DNA from: Gracilaria caudata
Taxonomy: Eukaryota; Rhodophyta; Florideophyceae; Gracilariales; Gracilariaceae
NCBI GenBank assembly: GCA_030374735.1
Contig: JASCIV010000786.1
Span: forward strand, 1 to 12,310
Length of the DNA stretch: 12,310 bases
Direction of reading: 5' to 3'
Both the position numbers and the translations under genes were made by a program. Shown piece by piece: positions 1 to 8,100 of the stretch. The notes under the pieces are model-generated. The model was not told the DNA's origin, ran no database searches, and worked only from the letters and a program-made list of their open reading frames with translations. The number at the start of each line of letters is the position of its first letter. Position 1 is the stretch's first letter.

Positions 1-1600
1 AGATCAAGGCAAGATCTGACGGGTGTGCCCTCCACGATTGTGCGGTAATCTTTCGCTGCGCGATTCAGCGGTGTCCAACACTGAACAACAAGAACACAGT
101 CGACGATGCTTTAAAATGGTCTTCTTATATACAGATGTGTCTGGCTCTGCCTTTTAGGCTAGAGAGTATCAATAGAGGGTAAATTGGACAGAGAAATGAA
201 AACGCTGTTGCCGCCATGTCGATAAATCCCTTTTGTCAAAACCCATTATGTAGCGTGTAGAAGGTTTAGCTACCTCGAGGCATAGGTTTCCTGTTTCTTG
301 GATTGTTTTGTAGCCTCTTGTTGTGGCAGACTTACGTAGGCAACTCCCAAGTCTTACAATATGGCATGTGTTCATTACTTTGACGGCTTAACGTTGGAAG
401 AGGTTATGTGGTTACGTTGGACATTAATCGGAGAAGCAACAATGTCACTCTGCTTTATAGGGTTCATTTAGCCAATCCCAGACGCGAATCGTTCGTGTGC
501 TTGGCTGGACTTCTTTCCTGGCACTCACTACTATGGCGTGTACGCGTTGCAACCTTAAATATGCAAATGCACTAATAAATAATGACGTAAGCCTATTGGT
601 CAAAAACGTATTTGGGTGGACGAGATTCATTTTCATCAGTTTTTGAGCGTATCCGTGTTCGTGTTCCCAAGCAACACAGACCCTTTTGGTGATGACGAGG
701 ACATAAAGTGGCAACCAAGCCGCAAACGGAGAACAGAACATTCTGACAGAAGAAATGGCCCATCATCACGGTATTAGCCGCGCTTCCCACGGAGACGAAA
801 ATGACTTTTTTGATCAAGTTGACCGCTTCCTTGAACTTCAGAAGTTCTCATTTCATTTGTACGATCCTGAACGCCAAATAAATAACTTTGCTTAAAATTT
901 CAGATTTTCTCGTTCCCTAGGAGCACAGAAAAGGTCCGTGATGATGCTTTTTACAGACCTGTGGCGCATCATAAACTCTTTATTTCATACAAACAAACCT
1001 TGGAGCATAGATTGTAGAGCTCTTGACACTCTCCACAGAGAGTAGCTTACGGTCTCGACAATTAAGTATTACCTTCTTCTGGAAGGCCTCATATGCTCGG
1101 TGATTTTGTCGAATGGAAATCTCTCTTGACAAAATGGACAAACATAATGACATTGTTTTGCGTGAATACTCTAAAGACTCAGTAGTGTTTTGATGATCAG
1201 CAGCTGTAATCTTTATCGAATGCAATGAGAGACCTTTTCCTTGTCATGGCCATATTTAATATGATATCGAACAGCTAATGGGTGCGTCTTGCTTATTGCA
1301 GTTAACTCATCCTCGCTAACGTCTTGTTGCCTTTTTTTTGGGAGTGCTCTTATTCATACATTCAAATGACATGATCGCAGACGAAAGTAGCCGCCAATAA
1401 CTAAGTGCAACCCGACATGAAATTGGTGTTGTAATATGGTATTACCTGACGACCGTTGGCATGCATTTAGCCACAACCGTTGAACACAAATTCATATGTT
1501 TGAACGGTTGGTCAAACCTATGCGCTTCTTGAGATATGCTATAAAAAGGCTGGTCAGACGATGGCCTTCCATCTTCTGAAGCTTTTGAAAGCAATTAGCG
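1..1600. other. No recognisable gene; AT-rich intergenic DNA
   Basis: Only short reading frames (under 100 codons) occur here, on either strand. None has a domain, repeat or composition that I recognise. Two overlapping minus-strand frames at 445-817 encode hydrophobic stretches, and a minus-strand frame at 980-1225 encodes 81 residues; I cannot support any of them as genes. A TATAAAAAG string at about 1541-1549 could be a plus-strand TATA box, but no convincing gene follows it. A small inverted repeat (AACCGTT ... AACGGTT) lies at about 1476-1515. Nothing else is seen. Confidence 0.4.
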
Positions 1601-1690
1601 TCATCGTTGCAATGTGACTTAAACGTGAAGTTTCGCTTGTCTCTCCTCTCTTACAAATGTCGTATTGGAGTATCATTTGGGAGTGCAAGG

Positions 1691-1790
1691 GAGACGCAGT
1701 TGTTGAGAACAATTGCATACAACATTCTTCCTGAGCCTTTACCCGCTCACGAAGAACACTGTATGCAGTTGTTCTTAACGACAGCGCCTT
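1691..1790. repeat. Imperfect palindrome without a spacer, about 2 x 50 bp
   Basis: The sequence reads nearly the same on both strands, with the symmetry axis exactly at 1740/1741. By eye the two 50-base arms match at about 37 positions, and best around GAGAAC-AATTGCATAC and its mirror. As a consequence both strands encode related peptides outward from the centre, for example CMQLFxTTA in one frame and LYA(I/V)VLN in another. Some differences between the arms are third-position changes in the LYA(I/V)VLN frame, so this could be an old head-to-head duplicate of a coding fragment rather than a transposon end. I do not recognise the peptide. Confidence 0.6.
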
Positions 1791-2109
1791 CCGTGTGGCA
1801 ACCAACGGTGTTCCGCATCACGTTCGCGGCCAGAACACAGCTGTGCTACCTTCTTCAGAACTAGAGATGCTATAGAACCTGATGTTTGGGAAACTGGGAT
1901 CCTTTCCAAAACTGTGGTTTCGCTTATTGGAAATAGTGCAAAGAACGCTGGGGCTGCAGTTGCTTGGTGGCCCCGAACGACAGCTCTTCGTCTCCTGTCG
2001 AGCGCTATAGAAGATGTAAATCATTTCTATTCTTTTTAAAACGGTTGAGCTATTGGCGCTTTGCTCGCTTGTGACACAGGGCGTGCAGTTCATGTACTTG
2101 AACTTTCAA
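1791..2109. other. No recognisable gene; short open frames only
   Basis: A plus-strand frame from about 1840 to 2040 reads without stops for roughly 60 codons and has ordinary amino-acid composition. It has no start codon that I trust and no domain that I recognise. It could be an eroded coding fragment related to the adjacent palindrome. Nothing firmer can be said. Confidence 0.3.
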
Positions 2110-2293
2110 CAGGGCCGTATTTGTGACTGACTATTTTTGCAAAATGTGGACACTGACTGACTACTCTGATGGAAAAAGTAGTCACTTCCTTATTTTTTGA
2201 TTATTTTTAGAGCCCTTTGACTACCAGATCTGGCATTTTGGTGACTACTTGACTATTTATTTTGCCATTTTGGTAGTCACAAATACGCCCCTA
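2110..2293. mobile_element. hAT-like miniature inverted-repeat element (184 bp)
   Basis: The ends are inverted repeats: CAGGGCCGTATTTGTGACT on the left, and TAGGGGCGTATTTGTGACT as the reverse complement of the right end, 17 of 19 matching. The CAGGG/TAGGG start is the usual form of hAT-family termini. The interior is AT-rich and holds many copies of GTGACTA/TAGTCAC-like words, resembling the subterminal repeats of hAT elements. It has no coding capacity, so it would be a non-autonomous copy. No convincing 8-bp target duplication is visible (ACTTTCAA against CATTTTAT), so the insertion is old or the family assignment is imprecise. Confidence 0.6.
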
Positions 2294-2394
2294 CATTTTA
2301 TGGAACTTTCGAAGGCAGCGATTTTGAGCATGTAGATGACTGCGAAACAGGTTCAGTGATCGAGCAGGAGGAGCATGGTGTAGCGGGGGACAAT

Positions 2395-2925
2395 ATGGCA
2401 CTTGAGCATGAAACATGCGCTTCGCTGCTCAGGGAAGTTTTTGGGCGATTGAGGCTTTCTCATTTGGATCTTAAGCTTAGAATTTTGACATTTGGTGCGA
2501 TCTGTTTCTTGATCTTTGCCGCCAACCTTTCCCACCACACAATACAGAAAGCAAGTATACACGCCGTTCAAATGGAAAGAGTCGCACACTGTAACGAAAC
2601 ATTCAATGGCTGCGTCTACGAAGCAAACGATAATAGCCTGAGTAATAGATGCAAGCAGGAATTCAAAAAGTGCCATCTCTCAATTTTACGCGAACTTGAT
2701 GACTGTCAAGAGGTGCGTGCTCTCTGTGAAGAGACCGAGCAAGAAAAAAGCTCAGAGGAATATCAAGAAACTTGTAAAGAAGCTTCTGAGGAATGTCAAG
2801 CTCAAGACGGACATTTTAGTTGGCTGTACCTGATGCTCTCTTTCGCATATCTTTTCGGACCGAGTGCAATAGGGCTGCAGAGGGGCACGAGACGGGGACG
2901 AAGGAGAAGAAGGAGAAGAAGGTGA
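2395..2925 (+). CDS. Small two-helix membrane protein with four CX6C cysteine pairs and Arg-rich tail
   Basis: From the first in-frame ATG (2395) the protein is 176 residues. A short N-terminal part is followed by a hydrophobic segment at about residues 29-46, a polar acidic loop at 47-140, a second hydrophobic segment at about 142-160, and a tail of almost pure arginine (165-176). The loop holds eight cysteines at 66/73, 86/93, 104/111 and 127/134. Each pair is exactly CX6C (i, i+7), as expected for helices stapled by disulfides, so the loop probably lies in an oxidising compartment such as the ER lumen or outside the cell. N-x-S/T sequons occur at N44 and N67. The frame is open back to 2245, and residues upstream of the ATG (from about 2296) look coding and acidic; the true N-terminus may have been cut by the adjacent mobile element or lie in another exon. 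I do not recognise the family and assign no function. Confidence 0.6.
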   Translation: MALEHETCASLLREVFGRLRLSHLDLKLRILTFGAICFLIFAANLSHHTIQKASIHAVQMERVAHCNETFNGCVYEANDNSLSNRCKQEFKKCHLSILRELDDCQEVRALCEETEQEKSSEEYQETCKEASEECQAQDGHFSWLYLMLSFAYLFGPSAIGLQRGTRRGRRRRRRRR

Positions 2926-2932
2926 AGAGAAG
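2885..2932 (+). repeat. GA-rich microsatellite encoding the polyarginine tail
   Basis: An imperfect AGGAGAAGA-type purine repeat forms the last codons of the small membrane-protein gene. In the used frame it encodes consecutive arginines and then a stop. Shifting by one base gives a Glu/Gly-rich acidic frame that stays open to about 3172. A slippage event here would therefore exchange a strongly basic tail for an acidic, longer one. Confidence 0.6.
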
Positions 2933-3980
2933 GGCTGCTACTCCCCTTTCGATGCTAAAGGAATGAACAAGGTTCAGAATGTTACCTCTAGTGCAGCTCT
3001 AATCTGTAATCGAAAGCGTGATGGCTCGAGTGCAAGAGGCAAATCTGCCGCCTCTTTCAGTATATCGTCAGACATTCATGCTCACGTGTGTGGATTTTTT
3101 TTGTTTTGTCTTACGGAACACGAGATGGGAATAGCAAAAGGTGCGAGGGCTTGCTCTGTAGCTGGACATTAAAACTCATTCCTTTGGAATTTGGTCGTGT
3201 ATGTGTACAGTGTTTTCAGGAGCGAACAGACTTTGTTACGCTTAATTGGATGCCGATGCGCTTTCGCAACAATTGCTTTTTACGCGCAATTCGTGCTCTA
3301 GCCAACGCGATGAGGACAGGGGCGTGCCGGTGCTGGTGGGTCCTAGGTTGCTTCAGAGCGCCGTGTGGGCAGGACATTTCTGGATATCGCAGTGGATCTG
3401 ACACCCTGTAGACGCATGTCAATTTTCAGTTTCAGATGGGCACGTGGGAATTATCACAAAACTTGAGCGAAATGCATTACCCCACTTTCCAAATGTGGAG
3501 AATGCTAAAGGGTGTGTTGCGGAGCAGTGTGATGGTTGATTTTGTGTACGTTTTGGCACGGATGTGGAGGACAAAACGAGCATAAGCCATGGGAGACGGC
3601 GTTTGAAGGTTGATTCGGGTAATAGGGCATTGTCTCTTTCATGTACATGCTGGTGGGTATTGCTATGAGGCAGAGAGCTATGGGGTGTGAGCGGTGGGCA
3701 ATAAGCTTGACGGAGAGGCCAAGATAAGAAATGCGGACTTTGCTGGTGTAGACTGTTGAACTCTGCCTTTGGTAGCCTTAGGCAGCGCACGATTGCATTT
3801 CAAAGTATAAGAGAGTAACGTTTTACCCTTCAGGGCAGCTTTAGTTTATCAACTACAGTACCGTCGTACCGGGACGTTGTCGAAGGTCATGATGATGATC
3901 ATGATCTTGTCGAAGTTGATCGAAGGGGTCAGCAACGCAATATTGGATGCGCCGTGAAGGGTGATTGTGGTCGCCAGGTT
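2933..3980. other. No recognisable gene
   Basis: Reading frames of about 70 to 123 codons exist on both strands (for example plus 3088-3411 and minus 3419-3790). None shows a domain, signal peptide or compositional pattern that I can support, and they overlap one another without a clear winner. The stretch could hold untranslated regions of the flanking genes. Nothing firm is seen. Confidence 0.35.
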
Positions 3981-3985
3981 TGCGG

Positions 3986-4012
3986 CACGTGGCACGTGGC
4001 ACACGGCACGTG
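3986..4012. promoter_or_regulatory. Cluster of three CACGTG (G-box/E-box) palindromes
   Basis: CACGTG occurs at 3986-3991, 3993-3998 and 4007-4012, within a short GGCACGTG-like tandem. CACGTG is the core recognised by many plant and fungal bHLH and bZIP regulators. Here it lies just 3' of the BPI-like ORF, so it could serve an unseen neighbour, be part of an unannotated 3' exon, or be a chance simple repeat. The function is inferred only from the motif. Confidence 0.3.
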
Positions 4013-4056
4013 GGATGAGCTTAGAATGAGTGTCGTGCTCAACGGCAAATGTGAGG

Positions 4057-4677
4057 TCAGAGAAAGGCCCAGTCAGCAAGCTGCTCCTCCACGCGCTGCC
4101 GAATAGAGTTCTGCAGCTCGCGTTGAATTGTGGCGCGCAAGTGAGCGCGGAGCAGCGGCAGAAGCGCCGCGTACAACCACTGATAACGAGCGCCCTCCGC
4201 GCGCACAGAAACAGCCGCCACTCGACACTCGCAACGCTGCACCCGCAACGACGAGTTGGCGCGCACCAGTAACGTGAGCTGCGTGTCAATGTTGGAGCAA
4301 CTCACGCTCGCGGAGCCGGCGTCGTGCAGCGGCGGCACGCGTACGCGATAGCTCCACTGGCGCACGCGCAGCGACAGCGCGGCGCGGCGTGCGCGCACAT
4401 CGACGCGGTCGGACGCGCGCACGGTGGCGTGCACGTCGGCGGCGCGCAGTTGCACGGCGGTGAGTCGGAGCCCGCGCAGCGAGTACGATACGTGATCTGT
4501 GCTGCCGACGATGTCGGCAAAGGTCGCGTCGCGTAGATGGCGCGTCAGCGCCGGCACGAGCTCGTGCTTTAGCGCATCCAGATGCTGTGCAACGCGCGGG
4601 TCACTCAGATCGAGGGAACGCGCTGCGGAACTGGCGGCAGATGGCGCGGAGAGCGCGGTCGATGGACGGCGCGCCAT
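4057..4677 (-). CDS. LBP/BPI-like lipid-binding protein, N-terminal barrel only
   Basis: From the ATG at 4677 the protein has 206 residues. An in-frame stop lies just upstream at 4696-4698. After a low-complexity Ala/Ser start (1-22), residues 25-200 follow the LBP/BPI/CETP N-terminal barrel pattern: an amphipathic opening helix (28-50), alternating beta strands, WxY (108-110), a PPLHDAGSA turn (115-123), a Cys-containing strand (127), a second strand block ending in CEC (149-151), the WLY motif (167-169) and a long closing helix (171-200) resembling the NSQVCEKV region of BPI. In the family this fold binds lipopolysaccharide or other lipids. Oddities: family members usually have two barrels (about 450 residues or more), but this ORF stops after one. 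The Cys expected in the closing helix is absent (SIRQRV). No clear signal peptide is seen. The gene is much more GC-rich than its surroundings. It could be a 3'-truncated copy, or the remaining exons could be unrecognised. The receptor gene ends about 460 bp upstream on the same strand. Confidence 0.55.
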   Translation of the reverse strand: MARRPSTALSAPSAASSAARSLDLSDPRVAQHLDALKHELVPALTRHLRDATFADIVGSTDHVSYSLRGLRLTAVQLRAADVHATVRASDRVDVRARRAALSLRVRQWSYRVRVPPLHDAGSASVSCSNIDTQLTLLVRANSSLRVQRCECRVAAVSVRAEGARYQWLYAALLPLLRAHLRATIQRELQNSIRQRVEEQLADWAFL

Positions 4678-4683
4678 ACGCAA

Positions 4684-5139
4684 CGTGCCAAGTTGTCAAC
4701 GGCGCTTCTTCCCAAGTTCGTTGCGGCTGCTGCACTGGCACAGCACAAAGCGCCAGATACAGAGTGCGGCGCTCGCTGTGCGTGCTGTGACTCACGTGCT
4801 TGGCTTCAATAACGACATCGCTTGCTTACAGCAGAGTGTTGCCCTTCACCGAACGAACGGGGCACGCCCTCCGGTGGTTGTTTCGTGTCTCGGTCATTTC
4901 CACGGCGTACTTCTGATCTTGCCCTTGGTCTGAAGGTGCAAGTTTGGTATGGATAAGCGGCCCAGATCGGATCTCGCGCGGTCCACCTCTATGCTTTCCG
5001 CGCGCACCGTTGCGCTTCTTTTTGCACGGGCTTGGAGGGAATGGGAATGAGGCTGTGCGTGCAGACATGTCATTGCCAACATCCTTAACTTGGTCCGACG
5101 CTTGACGTCTCCGCTAGAAACGGCAAAGTTAGTTTTCAT
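4684..5139. other. Intergenic DNA between receptor and BPI-like gene, partly duplicated upstream of the pseudogene
   Basis: No gene is supported here. About 4684-4860 is recognisably similar to about 10790-10925, the flank of the decayed BPI-like copy. The duplication therefore covered upstream (promoter or leader) sequence as well as coding sequence. A GTAAGC string preserved in both copies (minus strand, near 4825 and 10900) could be a splice donor of a lost or unseen leader exon, but I find no supporting signal-peptide exon. Confidence 0.4.
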
Positions 5140-8100
5140 TTACCGCACTACTCGACACGATCTAAAGTACCCATCGAAATACACATCGCCGTCATTGAAA
5201 TTGCACACAGGAGCATCGCAGGTGCCAAGCACAATTTGGGAGCCGTCCTCGGCGCCATCGATTACCTCTGTTGATTGTGGAGTCCAGTCGCTTCTGGACG
5301 ACCATGTGAGCGCCAGCAAATCGATGGTGCGCTCCCACGCCGAATGACGTGATGTGAGCACAAGTTTGCCGCGATGCGTGTTGACCGCCCACAACCGTAG
5401 CACATACCCGTCGTCCGACACTACGCAAGTGCCGTCCGCGCTTATGGCCACGCGCTTCACCCAGTCTATGTGATCTTGCAGGGGCCGCCTAACGTCGTTG
5501 CCACTTGGTGTGTCCCAAACACGCACTGTCCTGTCGTGAGACCCAGACACAATCCGAGCGCCGTCCAGGCTCACTGCCACGCACATCACCCAGCCTGTGT
5601 GACCTTGCAGCGGCTGCCCGACGGCCTTGCAACTTCGGGCGTCCCACACGCGCACCGTCGCGTCATAAGACCCTGACACAATCCGTGTGCCGTCCCAGCT
5701 TACTGCAACGCAGCTCACAACGTTTGTGTGACCATGAAGCGGCAACCCGACGGGTTTGCCGCTTCGTGCGTCCCACACGCGCACAATCGCGACATCAGAG
5801 CCTGAGACGATGCGAGTGCCGTCCAAGCTTACCGCCACGCACATCACCGAGCCTACGTGACCTTGCAGCGGCTGTCCGACAGCGCTGCCACTTCGGGCGT
5901 CCCACATGCGCACCGTCGCGTCACGAGACCCTGAAACAATCAGATTCCCGTCCGTGCTTACCGCCACGCAGTTCACCTCGTCTGTGTGGCCTTGCAGCGG
6001 CTGCCCCACGGCGTTTCCACTTCGTGCATCCCATACGCGCAGCGTCGCATCACCAGACCCTGACACAATGCGGGTGCCGTCCGCGCTCACTGCTACACAG
6101 TTCACCTCCTCTGTGTGACTTTGATGCGCCTGCTTGACAGAGTTGCCACTTCGTGCGTCCCATACGCGCACTGTCTCGTCATTAGACCCTGATACAATCC
6201 AAGTGCCGTCCAAGCTCAGTGCCACGCACTCCACCAAGCCTGTGTGACCTTGCAGTGGCTGCCCGACGGCCTTGCAACTTCGTGCATCCCATACGCGCAG
6301 CGTCGCGTCACCAGACCCTGACACAATGCGAGTGCCGTCCAAGCTCACTGCCACGCACTTCACGAAGCTTGTGTGACCTTGCAACGGCTGTCCGACAGCG
6401 CTGCCACTTCGCGCGTCCCACATGCGCACCGTCGCGTCACCAGACCCTGAAACAATCCAAGTGCAGTCCGCACTCACTGCCACGCACGTCACGGAGCCTG
6501 TGTGACCTTGCAGCGGCCGTCCGACGGCGTTGCCACTTCGCGCGTCCCATACGCGCACCGTCGCGCCAGAAGACCCTGACACGATTCGAGTGCCGTCCGC
6601 GCTCATTGCCACGCAGTTCACTTGGTCCGTGTGACCCTGCAGCGGCTGCCCGACCGGTTTTCCGCTCAGCGTATCCCACATTCTAACGGAATGATCCCAC
6701 ATCTCGCAGGCCACTCGAGTCCCGTCTGCACAAAATTGGATGTATCTTCGGTGATCCTCGCATTCGTGCAAAACCATATGTTCCGAAGCCCCGCTCTGCC
6801 TGTTCCACACATAAAAACCTTCATCGTGCGCTGTCACCAAGCTGCGTTGGTCCGGTAGGAACGAAGCAATTTTGACCCCTCCGATCCATCTCCCAGTTTC
6901 TCGATGAACAAGTTCCTCATGTTCGTATCGATTGTACATTCGGTTATATCTACCCACCTGCATATCATAACCGTCACTGGCAGCCCACAAAATCCATATT
7001 TCGTCCCCCTCTACACGAGTGCACACCACTTCTCCTGGGCCGTTGACAACTTCTAAAGCGCCACCTCCCGCCTGCTGCAAAAGCCCCAAAGACGCTTTGA
7101 GCCATGGTTTTGGAGCACACATTTCCATTCTCTTTACAAATTCGCTCGTCAGCTCTCTTTGCGTCGCGTGCCACAGCAACCGCCCGTGTAGTTGAAACCA
7201 AACCTCACGAGGGTTGTGGTTGACATACCATGCGCTCAACCTCGCAGCCCTCCCGATCATTTCCAAATACTCCTTGCGGTCTCCATATTGGGAAGCGTTC
7301 TCGTCGATCATCGCTTTTCCATGCGCCAAGTCTTGTTCTACACAGAAGATCCCGCCTTCGACCAGTCGCTTCACAATCCATTGCGGTTGGGACAGTAAGC
7401 GCAGTAGCTCATCAACATATCCTGCGCGTCTCAGTATTCTGCATACGTTGTTGTAAATGTAACCATCATCTTCAACATTCCACCACGCATGGCACAACGT
7501 TGAACTTGCAGTAGCTGGCTCGATCGCATCCGGTACGACTTCTTCAATCCCTCTTTCGGTTTCGAGCTGTGATTCCAATGTGTGCGCCATTCGCTCCTCG
7601 GAAGTATTTCGTTGAACACGTACTTGTCCTTGTTCAATTTCCATGCCAAATTTGGCACTAGCACTTTCATCACTTCGAAAGCGTTTAGTCTGCATCTGAT
7701 TCAATGTTTGTATCTGCGATCTCTTGTGAGCCCCAGTATCGTTCACCACATTCCCAAGCTGACCGGACATGTCTGCATTTCTCCTCACTGATGTCATCCC
7801 ATCATCAGCCTTGCTCTTTCGATTACATGAAATATAGTTGCCAACAAGTCTTTGGAAGAATGAATGCGTTTCATTTTCTTCAGCGGCTTTCCAAGCGGCG
7901 ATATCCAGAATCAAGTCATGCAGCTTGACGAAAACTAAGCCATCTTTTCTCGTCATTTCCACAACTGAGACATTCGCCAACGATTCCACTATACTTATAG
8001 TTTCTTGTAACGAATCTAAGTCCCATAGCTTCTGCAGCATCTGTCCAGGTACGGATTGCTGTTTCTCAAGAACACACAAAGCACGGAATTTATGTTCAAA

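Noticed and set aside
445..817. Overlapping hydrophobic minus-strand frames
   Set aside because: Two frames compete over the same bases, and neither shows a recognisable protein or a clear start.
3088..3790. Two frames of 107 and 123 codons (plus 3088-3411, minus 3419-3790)
   Set aside because: They have no domains, no supporting context and unremarkable composition, and are of a length expected by chance in such DNA.
3849..4289. A minus-strand frame overlapping the end of the BPI-like ORF as a continuation of that gene
   Set aside because: It is a different frame and shows no recognisable second-barrel pattern. A frameshift or intron could join it, but nothing in the sequence demands this.
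4499..4933. A 144-codon plus-strand frame opposite the BPI-like gene
   Set aside because: The GC-rich sequence leaves several frames open on both strands. Only the minus frame has a fold-like pattern and a related copy elsewhere.
5505..6686. Long plus-strand open frames (210 and 155 codons) opposite the WD40 array
   Set aside because: They are antisense shadows of the repeated WD40 codons. Their Ser/Arg/Cys-rich repeats follow the 129-bp period, and they have no independent features.
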